Positions 44,662 to 53,935 of a DNA stretch of 64,000 nt are shown here, in pieces; position 1 is the first letter of the stretch; each line of letters opens with the position of its first letter. This DNA is from Stratiformator vulcanicus. GTDB taxonomy: Bacteria; Planctomycetota; Planctomycetia; Planctomycetales; Planctomycetaceae. The DNA lies in contig NZ_CP036268.1 of the NCBI RefSeq assembly GCF_007744515.1, positions 1,291,482 to 1,355,481 of the forward strand. Direction: 5' to 3'. Made by a program: the position numbers and the translations under genes. The notes under the pieces were generated by a model. It saw only the letters and a list, made by a program, of their open reading frames with translations, did no database searches and was not told the origin of the DNA.

Positions 44662-46320
44662 CTAAAACCACTGATAGACATACTCATCGAATTGCGCTCG
44701 TGCTTTGCGACGAGCTTCGATGTCAATAAAGGTGTCGAGTTCGTCTCGCATTTCAGTCAGCCGCGCCTCTAATTGTTCGGTCGCGAATTGATGTCGGTCC
44801 CAGGGCTCGGTCGGGCAGCGGCTCCGAAATTCTTCAAGTCGTTCGGAGAGAATCGCGCGAGCGCCCTCACGGATCACGGCGTTGTCGCTTTGCAGCGCCG
44901 CGGGGAGCGCGAGCAGGCCGCCGTCGTCGATCGGGTGGACGCTGAGCTGAACGGCCGGAGCGGGGTCGCCGGCGAGGATGCGACGGACGTTATAGGAATG
45001 CGCGAGGTAGTCGACCGGGGCGACCACGAATAAATAGATCATCAGGGCCAACGTCCATAGTTGCCGGCGAATCAGCCAGATGAAGCTGCGACCTCGCGAA
45101 ATTTTATAAACGACGAGTGCGAAACCGATAACGACCGCGGTGACCCCGAGGAACCCGACGACTCTCATGCGGGTCATGCCGTTGAAGTCAACATAAATCA
45201 TCAGTCGATGATACACCGCCACGGCCAGCAAAAAATTGAGCGCCGACCAAACCCATGCTAGTCTTAACAGAACTAACTTGCGCGGTTCATCAACACCATG
45301 GCCGCGGAACATCCATGAAAGCGTCGCGGTCGCCAATGCCAAAGCGACGGTCAACCACGCCGCCCCCTCATGTGCGTAACCACTGTAGTGAAAGCCGGAC
45401 GGGAACTCGCGGAACCACAACGTCTTAAATTCGAAGGCAAGATAGACCGTGAACAACGCGACCAGCGCGATGAGCGTATTGCGATAGGCGGCATGGTAGA
45501 GCGCTGGCGCCGTGGTCGTCGTTATCTCGGCGGGCGTTTCGTGCGACGAAAATTTTCCGAGAGAGTCCAAAAATGCAGGCCACACCAATGGGCGGACCAA
45601 TCCGATAAAAATGATCGCCACAATGCACCAGAAAATGATCTGTGACCCTTGCGGGCAATAGGCCGCGAGGGTGCTCCAGATATGCTCAACAAATAGTTGA
45701 ACCCGTTCGTTGATTGCGTGCGCGAGGTCGGGGTTCGCCATTAAAAATATGATTCCGAAGACCAAGACAGCGAGCATTGGCATCAGCAGTGACCAAGTCG
45801 CCGAGCGGCTGGGGCGGGCAAAGTTGGCAAAGCGTCCCGTCCGGTAATCAATCAAGCCGAGAAAGCCGGCGGGGACGAGTTGAGCCACGAAGGGAATGAA
45901 ATCGCCAATGCACGGCGCTCGGCCTGCGATCGCCAGTCCGAATCCAATGATGAAGAATGCACCGGCAGCAATTAGCGCGTCAGACCCGAGCCACGACAGT
46001 CGAGCTGATAGCAATAAGATCAAACCGAACAGCAGAAGCGTCCACCCCGACCATGCCCGGCGGCGCGAAGCGACGAACATTAGTGGGGCAAGCAGGGCGA
46101 ACGATACCGCCCAACCGGAGTACCCGCCTCCGCGATAAATCGTAAAATCAGCCACGACAATCGTCGCCAAGGCTGCGATCAGTTCCAGCGGACTGCCGGG
46201 CGGGCGAGTGTCTTGGACAATTTCCGGTTTGACGGCTCCGGTCGATTCTCCGATCGTCGGCCGCGGCGCATCGAAGGCGTCGTCCTGTAAATCGGTGGCA
46301 TCCTCCGGTCCGTCTGCCAT
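44662..46320 (-). CDS. membrane protein of DUF4153/DUF4173 type
   Basis: The Met at 46320 (MADGPEDATDL) is a more probable start than the one 32 residues upstream. It has about ten or more hydrophobic segments. The central part carries AYRNTLIALVALFTVYLAFEFKTLWFREFP and HYSGYAHEGAAWL, which recall the HxxxYAxxG pattern of DUF4173. The C-terminal about 90 residues are soluble and charged. The family has no known function; related proteins in other bacteria are linked to envelope or two-component genes. Gene order gives no hint. Confidence 0.65.
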   Translation of the reverse strand: MADGPEDATDLQDDAFDAPRPTIGESTGAVKPEIVQDTRPPGSPLELIAALATIVVADFTIYRGGGYSGWAVSFALLAPLMFVASRRRAWSGWTLLLFGLILLLSARLSWLGSDALIAAGAFFIIGFGLAIAGRAPCIGDFIPFVAQLVPAGFLGLIDYRTGRFANFARPSRSATWSLLMPMLAVLVFGIIFLMANPDLAHAINERVQLFVEHIWSTLAAYCPQGSQIIFWCIVAIIFIGLVRPLVWPAFLDSLGKFSSHETPAEITTTTAPALYHAAYRNTLIALVALFTVYLAFEFKTLWFREFPSGFHYSGYAHEGAAWLTVALALATATLSWMFRGHGVDEPRKLVLLRLAWVWSALNFLLAVAVYHRLMIYVDFNGMTRMRVVGFLGVTAVVIGFALVVYKISRGRSFIWLIRRQLWTLALMIYLFVVAPVDYLAHSYNVRRILAGDPAPAVQLSVHPIDDGGLLALPAALQSDNAVIREGARAILSERLEEFRSRCPTEPWDRHQFATEQLEARLTEMRDELDTFIDIEARRKARAQFDEYVYQWF

Positions 46321-46616
46321 CGCCGGTCCGTCGCAAAGAGAATGAGATTCCGCTGCGGGGCTGCCCAGTCGGCACTGTAAGATCAATGTGCGATCCTGCC
46401 GTCTCATTAAACGCACGAGGCGTTGACCTCAGCCGAGGCCAAGCAATATCGCCGATTGACATTTGATCTGTCAAACGGCCTCGGGTTCCCCGAAATGGAA
46501 ACGCGAGTCGGAAGTGCGGATCAACAGCTGGATGGGAGCGACGGACGAAGCATGTCTTCGACGCCGGTACGTCGGCTGAGTTTGCAGGCCGTCTTAAGAT
46601 GCGGATCGCTGCGCAA

Positions 46617-46952
46617 TTATGCTTTTGCGGGAGTCGGGTCATTAACACCGAGTAACTCCCGCAGCGGTTTGCGTTGCGCGGGGACGTGGCGTTCGATGCG
46701 GTCTTCGATCCGGTGCGCCATCTCTTCTTCCTCACGCTGTAAGAGGGCGCGGTGCCGCATGTGGGCGAGATAAGCCAGGCCCGCGTAGGAGACGACCCCG
46801 GAGGCAGCGGCGCCGAAGACCAGCATGTGATCGGTCGGAGGGAGCATGTCGCCCACGAGCATCCCGAATAAGAACCCGCTTAAGACGAGGATCGTCATCG
46901 GGGTAATGAGCGGGCGGTCTTCGGTGGGGCGGGCATCGGTCGGGTTGGACAT
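46617..46952 (-). CDS. small membrane protein of unknown function
   Basis: The Met at 46952 gives a 111-residue protein MSNPTDARPTEDRP.. with two membrane segments (MTILVLSGFLFGMLVGDMLP and MLVFGAAASGVVSYAGLAYLA) and a charged tail (QREEEEMAHRIEDRIERH). The longer frame would start 33 nt upstream without good reason. No family is recognised. It lies between the DUF4153-like and the RNase HII-like genes on the same strand, with no close spacing. Confidence 0.5.
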   Translation of the reverse strand: MSNPTDARPTEDRPLITPMTILVLSGFLFGMLVGDMLPPTDHMLVFGAAASGVVSYAGLAYLAHMRHRALLQREEEEMAHRIEDRIERHVPAQRKPLRELLGVNDPTPAKA

Positions 46953-47116
46953 GACGGCATCCGAGGAAAAACGGGGCGCAGACATCGAACCCTAGTTCAC
47001 GTTCGGCGGCGATGCGTCCGGTTGCAGGAGGTGATGCCATTTTGCAACAGCCTTTCGATGACTTTAACGGTTGTATCGATTGGGGCGACCCACGCTGATC
47101 GGCGGTGACGCCCGTC

Positions 47117-48058
47117 CTATCGTGAGCGACGGATCGATTCGATGGGGATATCGAGGGCGGACCGCGCCGGCTCGATGTCAGCCAAGAATCGTAGGGCGTC
47201 AGTGTAATATCCCTTGGTCGGCCTTAAGTCTTGGACGTGATCGGACCAAAATGAATTGAATCGCAGCATCGCGATCTCGCGGACGTACTTCGCGATGATC
47301 GACGCGGCGGCCGTCGGCAGGTCCCGTTCTCCCTTGGCGGAAAAGCGAAACTCCGTCTGGCCAAGCCGATAGCGACTGCATTGCCGGGACTCTTGAAGAC
47401 CGACCGGCAACTCGCCGAAGACATCGGCCAGCATGTCGCCGTAGCGGTCTCTGCCACCATGCTTATCAGCAAGCACCAGTGCCGATTCATCGCCGTCAAC
47501 CGCATGGGTTGTCAGGATCTTATTGATGAGTCGCAAGGTGACGTCGCTCAGCAGGCGACCCTTTCCATTTCTCTCAGCGACGAGATTGTTAAATTCACTC
47601 GGTGAGAGAATGGCCGCTCGGGCGGAGAGTAGGCGGACGCCACAGGCCTCTCCGGTCTTGTCGAGGCGTCTGCTTAAGCGGGTAGCTTCATCGCGATTAA
47701 GACTTGTTGGCACGGTAACGGAGCAGCTGGGGACTTCCCACGGTGCATTGCTATCAAGGTTGCCCGACAGGAAGTTGTTTAACTCCGCATCATTCGTTGC
47801 GTCACTTCCGCACGAAGTGAGCAGCGACAGCGCAGACCGCTCCAATGGGCCGAGTCCGCGAGACGCCGAATGGACTTTTTTGGAGTCATTAATATGCAAT
47901 CGCTGTTGCTCGGCACGCTTCGGGCTGACGATGTCGTCGAGACGGGTCCACAGTTCGGCGGTGTCGCATTCGCCTTTGACCGACCAGACCGTCGCGCCGA
48001 CAACCAGCGGCCCCAACAGCGGCCCGTACCCGGCTTCATCGACACCTAAGACCAACAT
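47117..48058 (-). CDS. RNase HII-like (RNase H-fold) protein, divergent
   Basis: RNase HII removes ribonucleotides or RNA primers from DNA. The first residues, MLVLGVDEAGYGPLLGPLVV, match the catalytic DE motif (Asp7, Glu8) of RNase HII, but with Tyr where most have Arg or Lys. Near 200 comes LVLADKHGGRDRYGDML, where Asp could be the third ligand, and TAAASIIAKYVREIAMLRF corresponds to the SIIAK..RD helix with Glu in the place of Asp. At 313 residues it is longer than RNase HII (about 200) through inserts at 30-60 and 95-140. It may be a planctomycete-specific variant. Confidence 0.65.
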   Translation of the reverse strand: MLVLGVDEAGYGPLLGPLVVGATVWSVKGECDTAELWTRLDDIVSPKRAEQQRLHINDSKKVHSASRGLGPLERSALSLLTSCGSDATNDAELNNFLSGNLDSNAPWEVPSCSVTVPTSLNRDEATRLSRRLDKTGEACGVRLLSARAAILSPSEFNNLVAERNGKGRLLSDVTLRLINKILTTHAVDGDESALVLADKHGGRDRYGDMLADVFGELPVGLQESRQCSRYRLGQTEFRFSAKGERDLPTAAASIIAKYVREIAMLRFNSFWSDHVQDLRPTKGYYTDALRFLADIEPARSALDIPIESIRRSR

Positions 48059-48153
48059 CGTTCTCGTACTTTTTCAGCGTTGACTGCTCGTGTATGTAAG
48101 ACGGAGTTAATTCAGAGATGGCTGCCTCAGCCCTTCATCAATAGCCGAACTCT

Positions 48154-48195
48154 GACTTTTAACTTCTAACTTCTGTCTTCTAACTTCTGTCTTCT
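48154..48195 (+). repeat. heptamer array, six units
   Basis: Units GACTTTT, AACTTCT, AACTTCT, GTCTTCT, AACTTCT, GTCTTCT. Fourteen bases beyond it is GGCGGGCACAGCCCGG (48209-48224), the same flank motif as beside the array at 29507. It is in the gap between the RNase HII-like gene and the YCF48-like gene. Confidence 0.75.
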
Positions 48196-48262
48196 GCCGT
48201 CGTTCCTTGGCGGGCACAGCCCGGCTTAAGGGGCGCTTCTGCCAAGTATCGACAGTTTAGAG

Positions 48263-51200
48263 TTATTCGCGGACGAACCGGAGCTTACCGAAGTCGGCCG
48301 GGGTTCTCGCCTCGCCGCCGTCGCCCGTCCAAGTCTGAACGCCGAGCGTCGGTGCGATCCGGCGGATGCTGACATTCCAAGTTCGGCCCGGTTTCGGACC
48401 ACCACCAAGATCGGCGAATGCAACGGCGGCTTCGATTCGCCAGCGAGAATCATCCGCTTCGGAGGCAACATACCACCGCGGATCCCATGTGTGGTCACCC
48501 CAGCAGTCGTCGCTGGTATGACCGCGGTGATCGACTTCGAGTCGAAACCACGTCAGCGCGTCGCCATCGACGTCGATCTGAAAGACCAGTCGGTCTTCGT
48601 CCGACAGGTCCTCATCCCGCTTCCGTCCGACGCGTTCAATGTTCGATGTTTGGAATCGAGGCAGCCGGGGAATGGAACCGGCAAGATACAGGAATTCGCT
48701 ATCATGCGCGCAGAATAGCATCGGCTCGCCTTTGAGATGCCGGGAATCGGGTGACGCCAAGCGAATTTCATTGGCGTCGAGCCAGCAGGGGTCGGAGAGC
48801 AACCCGTCCAGTCGCGGGGCACGGGCGAAGCGGCATTTCACGCTGGTTGCACTTTGCAGCGTGTCATTGCCGATCGTTGATTCCGCGACGGCGGCGTTCC
48901 ACGCATCGTTGGCACCCGACCCGGTCATCCCGGCGACCAAGTCGGCGGGGCGTTCGAGCAGGCCACGATTGGCTAACGTCAGCAATGGCAAAGCGGCCTG
49001 CGGGCGTTGCGACCAGCGGCCTTCATTCTTGTCCATCAACTTCCACAGCAGAATCGATTTCTTGTCCCAGCGATCAGAAAGACCGAGGTCGACCTCGGTT
49101 CGCTCGACCTTCACGCCGGACGAAATGGGCGTACTTCGACGTGCGGTTGCGGCGGCAGTCGTTGCGCGATGAAATCGCGGCTCGGCTCCTAAGCGAAGGG
49201 CGACTAGAAAGTCGGCCGCATCGGTTCGCAAGTCGGGCCAGCCCGGGTGATCGACGATTACCTCGGCCAGTTTTTCGGCGGCATCCCATTCATTCCGTGC
49301 CAGCAGCGTTTCGAACAAAGACCCGACCAACCGCTGCGAAACCGCGGGCGGTAGCCTTTCGACGATCTGCAAAATTGAAGAGTGCAATGCCGCGCGGCGT
49401 TGCGGGTCGTGTAGTTGCCGGGCTGAGACGGCTTGCCATGTCTTCCAAAGCATCAATTGTGATCGCGTCAGGCCGTCGCGCTCGCAGCCGGGAACAGGCC
49501 GGCGCGCCGGCGAATCGGGCGGTAAATCGAGACCGTCGAACAGTCGACCCGCAGCGGTGCCGACCGCGCCTGCTGTGCCGTCAAAGCGGCGAAAGTCCTC
49601 TCGCAGAGGATGTGCAGCATCTGAGGTGCGGATCGATGACGCCCGAGCGAGAGTCGGGAGGATTTTCCCCGCTTGCTCGGGTGAAAGTGAAAGCGGATCG
49701 AGCCGAACCTCGCCCTGTCCGCCCCGCAAGCGGATGTGAACTCGTTCGACCCGCCACGGCTGTAAGCCGGCTTTCGCGACGAGCTCATGCTGTCGGGTCG
49801 GGTCGGCCGCCTGCTCCATTGCGGCGAGGATGGCGCGGTTGAGCAGGGTGGTGAGCGCATCGCGTTCGGTCGGTTGATCCAGGATGACTACCGAGGGCCG
49901 CCAAGTTCGCAGCGTGACGACCAACGATCGCAGCAGAGTCGGTTCGACGTGACCGTCGGTGAGGGCGTTCCATTCGGCGATCAGTCGCCGATCGTCGCGG
50001 CGGATACCGGGAATTGAGATCGGGAATCGCCAATCGATTTCGGCTGCGCAGCCGTCGGCGGCGGAGGCGACATCCTCAGCCGCGAGGTCTTCGAATCGCG
50101 CGATCGGCTCGGCTGGGCCGGAATCGCGCCGCACGGGGACGGACGAGACATGTCGATATCCGCCGAACTGCCCGGCGAATGCGGGCAGGACCGGCGAGAT
50201 GTCATCGGGCGAAGCATGAAAGCTGAGTGCTGCGGCGCGGCGACCACCGCCGCGAACCGCTTGCCAATGCGCACCGCCATCGTTGGTCTTCAGGATCATC
50301 CCCGCTGCGCCGACGGCGATGCCGTGTTCAGGGCTGCTGAACGCTATGTCGCGGATCGGAACCGATTGGCCGGTGTCCTGCGGAAACCATGATTTTCCCC
50401 CGTCTGAGGAGTGCCACACGATCGTTCCCGGACGGCCTGCTACCCAGATATTTTCACCAAGTTGGGCCACCGCCCACAGATCAAAGACGTCTTCGGCAGC
50501 CGGCGGTAATGATGCGTCGGCACGTTGCCAGCCGATCCCCGAGGTCGTCGTGAGAATCACTCCGCCGTCGCCGACCGCCCAACCGGAGGGAACGGCAGCA
50601 TCGGCATCAAACGTGATCGCGTGGATGCCGCGGAGTCTCAATGACTCCGCTCGCGCTTCGACCAGCGATCCGTCGACGGCAATGCGAAGCGTGCCGTTGG
50701 TGCCGCCGAGGATGGCGGTCTCCGGGCTGGCGAATGCCGCTGCTCGCCATGAAGCGTTTGCCGTTCCGGTCAGTGGTTCCCAAGTCTTCCCCCCGTCGAC
50801 CGTACGAACCAATCCAGACGGACAGCGCCGCGACGGATCGCACGCGGCGATGCCGGTTTGGAGGTCAAAAAATCGAACGGCTTGAAATCGCGGGATCCGA
50901 TCGGGAAAGGAGACCTCCCACGTCGCCCCGCCGTCTGTCGTGGCAAGCAGGCACCCGCGGCTGCGCGGCTCACCGTCGAGCGTTGAGGGCAACGACTCAC
51001 CGCCGACGGCCCACCCGACGCGATCGGTGACGAAGCAGATACTGCGCAGCGGGAGGTCAGTCCCCGTCGATAAGAGTTCCCAAGTTTGGCCGCCGTCGAT
51101 CGTCTTCCAGATGGTGCCGCGATCACCGGCCGCCCATCCGTAATTGCTGCCAAGGAGTGTGATATCCCGCAGCATCGCATCATCGCGACTGCACGGGGTC

Positions 51201-51280
51201 GGCTCTGCGGCGGTGAGATGGCCGCTGCCGGCGAGCAAGACTGCCGTCAGAAACACGAGACGAACGAGGAGGCGCGACAC
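48263..51280 (-). CDS. secreted YCF48/BNR-like repeat protein with CBM9-like C-terminus
   Basis: I prefer the GTG at 51280, which starts a good signal peptide (MSRLLVRLVFLTAVLLAGSG...); the longer frame begins inside a dispersed 25-bp motif. The 1005-residue product has beta-propeller repeats of the YCF48/BNR kind (GWAAGDRGTIWKTIDGGQTWE, GWAVGDGGVILTTTSG, GIAVGAAGMILKTNDGGAHW) in about 40-350. A middle, mostly helical part of about 450 residues has no name. The C-terminal about 180 residues read like a CBM9/DOMON sugar-binding module (CRFARAPRLDGLLSDPCW..). Likely a cell-surface or periplasmic protein; function unknown. Confidence 0.7.
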   Translation of the reverse strand: MSRLLVRLVFLTAVLLAGSGHLTAAEPTPCSRDDAMLRDITLLGSNYGWAAGDRGTIWKTIDGGQTWELLSTGTDLPLRSICFVTDRVGWAVGGESLPSTLDGEPRSRGCLLATTDGGATWEVSFPDRIPRFQAVRFFDLQTGIAACDPSRRCPSGLVRTVDGGKTWEPLTGTANASWRAAAFASPETAILGGTNGTLRIAVDGSLVEARAESLRLRGIHAITFDADAAVPSGWAVGDGGVILTTTSGIGWQRADASLPPAAEDVFDLWAVAQLGENIWVAGRPGTIVWHSSDGGKSWFPQDTGQSVPIRDIAFSSPEHGIAVGAAGMILKTNDGGAHWQAVRGGGRRAAALSFHASPDDISPVLPAFAGQFGGYRHVSSVPVRRDSGPAEPIARFEDLAAEDVASAADGCAAEIDWRFPISIPGIRRDDRRLIAEWNALTDGHVEPTLLRSLVVTLRTWRPSVVILDQPTERDALTTLLNRAILAAMEQAADPTRQHELVAKAGLQPWRVERVHIRLRGGQGEVRLDPLSLSPEQAGKILPTLARASSIRTSDAAHPLREDFRRFDGTAGAVGTAAGRLFDGLDLPPDSPARRPVPGCERDGLTRSQLMLWKTWQAVSARQLHDPQRRAALHSSILQIVERLPPAVSQRLVGSLFETLLARNEWDAAEKLAEVIVDHPGWPDLRTDAADFLVALRLGAEPRFHRATTAAATARRSTPISSGVKVERTEVDLGLSDRWDKKSILLWKLMDKNEGRWSQRPQAALPLLTLANRGLLERPADLVAGMTGSGANDAWNAAVAESTIGNDTLQSATSVKCRFARAPRLDGLLSDPCWLDANEIRLASPDSRHLKGEPMLFCAHDSEFLYLAGSIPRLPRFQTSNIERVGRKRDEDLSDEDRLVFQIDVDGDALTWFRLEVDHRGHTSDDCWGDHTWDPRWYVASEADDSRWRIEAAVAFADLGGGPKPGRTWNVSIRRIAPTLGVQTWTGDGGEARTPADFGKLRFVRE

Positions 51281-51323
51281 GATCGGTTCGGTCCGAATGT
51301 GAGTGAAAATGAGGTGACGCCAC

Positions 51324-51348
51324 ACAAGCCCGAAGCGCAAGCGAGTGA
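51324..51348 (+). repeat. 25-bp dispersed motif, copy 4
   Basis: ACAAGCCCGAAGCGCAAGCG, then AGTGA: close to copy 1 with AA for GC at two spots. It lies upstream of the YCF48-like gene. Confidence 0.65.
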
Positions 51349-51438
51349 CGGAATCGAACGGTCTAATGATCCTGAATATCGGCGCCGTCCCGTTCGATAA
51401 GGACGGACCTCAACAGTGGCAAACGTCAATCGACGCAT

Positions 51439-51462
51439 TCCTCGCTTGCGCTTCGGGCTTGT
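51439..51462 (-). repeat. 25-bp dispersed motif, copy 5 (reverse)
   Basis: On the minus strand: ACAAGCCCGAAGCGCAAGCG then AGGA. With copy 4 it forms an inverted pair 90 nt apart that could fold into a stem. Confidence 0.65.
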
Positions 51463-51525
51463 TCGCAGGGACTTAGCAGAATCGAGCCAACTCGGGGAGG
51501 GCGATACCGCGTTTTAGCGGTTGCA

Positions 51526-52341
51526 TTATCGGCGGTCGCCGCGGCGGAAGGCGTTGCCCTGATAGTTCCGGAACCGGCCGCTGCCCGCTCGACGCTCCTG
51601 CACGGGAGGTTTGGCCAGATGCGTTATCTTCATGACCCACGCTGCGATCGCGCCGACGGCGAATCCGCCGATGTGAGCCCACCAGGCGACGCCGGTCGTC
51701 TGGCCGATCGAAGCCGTTCCTTCGAGCAACTGCATCACGAACCAGATGCCGAGAAAAAACGGAGCGGGCAGCACAAGGATCTGAATGATGAAGAAGATCG
51801 GCACGAGCGTGAACACCTTCGCGCCGGGGTAGAGCATCATATAGGCGCCCATCACTCCCGCGATCGCCCCGCTGGCGCCGACGGTCGGCGTCATCGAATG
51901 CGGGGCTGAAATCAGATGCGACAGGCTCGCCGCGACGCCACAGCCCAGATAGAAAATCAGAAATCCAAGGTGGCCGAAGCGGTCCTCGACGTTGTCGCCG
52001 AACACGATGAGGAACCACAAATTCCCGATGATGTGCATCCACCCGCCGTGCAGGAAGATGCAGGTCAGTGGCGTCAGCCATGCGGGCACGATTGCCGGAT
52101 TTGCCTCGCGAAACCGATAACCGGGCTTGGGTCCTTCGGGCGTGTCGACCATGACACGCTCGACCGGTATCTCGATCGTCGCGGTCGGATCGGAAATCCG
52201 TTCCGGAATCATCGCCAATTCGTCGACCAATTGCGTCGGCGAGGCGAGTTGAAACAGGAACATCACGGTGCACAGCCCGACGATCGCGTAGTTCACGATC
52301 GGCGTTCGCCGCGACTTGATGTCATCGTAAAGAGGGAACAT
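51526..52341 (-). CDS. rhomboid intramembrane serine protease
   Basis: The 271-residue protein has about six membrane helices and the catalytic pair: HGGWMHIIGN with the structural His/Asn (98-107), GASGAIAG with Ser157, and AHIGG with His223. A 60-residue soluble insert between helix 1 and 2 (about 36-90) is typical of this bacterial subgroup. Rhomboids cut membrane-anchored substrates within the lipid. Its substrate cannot be deduced. Single gene between the YCF48-like and GlsB-like genes; the C-terminus is basic and disordered. Confidence 0.93.
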   Translation of the reverse strand: MFPLYDDIKSRRTPIVNYAIVGLCTVMFLFQLASPTQLVDELAMIPERISDPTATIEIPVERVMVDTPEGPKPGYRFREANPAIVPAWLTPLTCIFLHGGWMHIIGNLWFLIVFGDNVEDRFGHLGFLIFYLGCGVAASLSHLISAPHSMTPTVGASGAIAGVMGAYMMLYPGAKVFTLVPIFFIIQILVLPAPFFLGIWFVMQLLEGTASIGQTTGVAWWAHIGGFAVGAIAAWVMKITHLAKPPVQERRAGSGRFRNYQGNAFRRGDRR

Positions 52342-52423
52342 GCGGCCTCATGCCGTCTGATACCGTGAGCAAACGACAACGTGTGCGGATCACAGCCGCA
52401 CACGTTCTCGCTCAGCCGAAAGC

Positions 52424-52687
52424 TTAACGACGCTTGGTCGCGAAGACGTAGATCGCCAAGAGGACCGTTGCGCCGACGATCGACATAATGATTCCGCCGG
52501 GTGAGAACTGTCCCTGGCCCGTTTGAAAGAAGGTCCACAGGAATCCGCCGACGAACGAGCCGACAACACCGAGGGCGATTGAAGCGATCCAGCCTAGATT
52601 CTGCTTGCCGGGCACCAGGAACTGGGCGATACCGCCGCAAAACGCCCCGAAGATGATCCACAAAATGACGTTGATGACGGTACCCAT
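52424..52687 (-). CDS. GlsB/YeaQ/YmgE-family small membrane protein
   Basis: The 87-residue protein has three membrane segments rich in Gly: VINVILWIIFGAFCGGIAQFLVPG, GWIASIALGVVGSFVGGFLWT and GGIIMSIVGATVLLAIYVF, ending KRR. This is the transglycosylase-associated protein pattern, known for small stress-induced membrane proteins. Function not understood. It is monocistronic, 83 nt downstream of the rhomboid start. Confidence 0.85.
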   Translation of the reverse strand: MGTVINVILWIIFGAFCGGIAQFLVPGKQNLGWIASIALGVVGSFVGGFLWTFFQTGQGQFSPGGIIMSIVGATVLLAIYVFATKRR

Positions 52688-52831
52688 CTGCTGCTCCTTG
52701 GTGCAAAAGTCACGGCGTTGATTCGCTCGAATTCGCGGTCATCATAACGAACGTCGTGACGATTGCCTTGGGGAAAACTCCGAGCAACGGAGTAATCTTA
52801 GGCCTTTCGCATGCAAAGCGGGTCATCGTAG

Positions 52832-53215
52832 TTAGTCGGGTTGGGACGCATCGTCGAGCCCTTCCCAGATCCACGCGTTCGCTTCGTCGCTCTCAGCGCT
52901 TTCGAAGAATCTTAACTCGCGCGCCGGTGAGAGTGACATGCGGGCGAAGCGACGCAGGTTTGGCGAAAGTCCGACGATCGCGAGCCGCTCAATCTTCCGG
53001 CGATGGCGAAAATGAAAGCCGAACGCCCGACGATAGCCGCCAATCGTCCAGCCGTCGAACTGATCGTAAAGAAGCAGCAGGCGAATGCTGCCATGTCGCT
53101 CCATCAGGTTGCGGAGCGTCGGCCCGAACTGCTCGAATGCGGTTCGAGTGACCCGACCTTTGACGCGGATTTCGACGATTCGGCCGTCGAGCAAGAGTCG
53201 GATTTGCGAATTCAT
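52832..53215 (-). CDS. STAS/SpoIIAA-like small protein
   Basis: The ATG at 53215 follows a GAGG by 10 nt; a longer frame upstream is unlikely. The 127-residue protein reads LDGRIVEIRVKGRVTRTAFEQFGPTLRNLMERHGSIRLLLLYDQFDGWTIGGYRR, then a strand IERLAIVGLSPNLRRFARM, a pattern like the SpoIIAA-like/STAS group with a short acidic loop (FDGW). Such proteins bind nucleotides or regulators. It is not adjacent to a kinase. The C-terminus ANAWIWEGL fits the family. Confidence 0.65.
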   Translation of the reverse strand: MNSQIRLLLDGRIVEIRVKGRVTRTAFEQFGPTLRNLMERHGSIRLLLLYDQFDGWTIGGYRRAFGFHFRHRRKIERLAIVGLSPNLRRFARMSLSPARELRFFESAESDEANAWIWEGLDDASQPD

Positions 53216-53935
53216 CGTCCGGCCCTCTCGGACGCGGCGGACACATTCAGCACCTCGCGCGGGCATCGACGAATTCGTATCAATCCATTTCAATCCTGTA
53301 TCCGTCACTGGTCGCTGCCATCTCACTCAGTCTTGAGTAAACCGTTCTTGCCGGTCGTCGAGTATCCCCGCGAGGTCATTTCTGCTGACTACGAAGAGTC
53401 TAGGACCGGACGACCGCTCCGCTGAACACATTCCGAGAGCCGAAGAGCGTTCCTGCGAAATATTTCGGCCGGAGTCGGGCTATTCGGGGGGAACTACGCA
53501 TCGCTGGTGCGTCGGCGGTGGTGGGTTTCCGACCGTCCAATTTTGCACTGAAGTTTCGATCTATTGTGGCTTGAACTTGAATGTGTATTTTTGTACATTA
53601 ACGTGGTCTTCTATGGTGCTGAGTCCGCTTTGCCAATGAGCTTGAAGGGGGGTATTTGATGTCACCGGTCTTTCGGCTTCCGGTTCGGGAGCCCAGTGCA
53701 GGGGGAATCCCAACGCAGAGAGGATCCCCTTGTAGCGGGAATCACCGTGAGGTTGCGGTGCCGACGAGTCGGCTATCGGTCCTGCGGAGGGTCGGCCCAT
53801 GCGGCTGACGATGAGTGACCGTCCCATGAGGGAGCGGTCTTTGTTCGGAATGATGCGCTAAGCGCCACGGGGGAGAGGCTTCTTATGAAAACGGCTGATC
53901 CTTCGTCCTGATCCAAGTTTTCCGACACACCCACC
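53216..53935. other. 720-base intergenic region with hairpin-rich segment
   Basis: The first half (about 53216-53635) has no gene I would defend and includes a small AT-rich patch near 53530-53600. The second half (53640-53880) is dense in hairpins, listed separately. Then the transposase remnant begins at 53936. Confidence 0.6.
53640..53880 (+). ncRNA. candidate structured RNA or intron fragment
   Basis: Several stems follow in close order: CACCG/CGGTG (53743-53760), CCGAC/GTCGG (53761-53772), GACCGTCCC/GGGAGCGGTC (53817-53839) with an ATGA loop, and a longer imperfect stem near 53700-53730. No domain V of a group II intron and no recognised ncRNA family was seen. It precedes a truncated transposase, so it might be the leader of a mobile element. 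Confidence 0.35.

Noticed and set aside
53743..53839. Group II intron interpretation of the hairpin-rich stretch.
   Set aside because: No domain V or reverse-transcriptase frame was found, so I keep it as unidentified.
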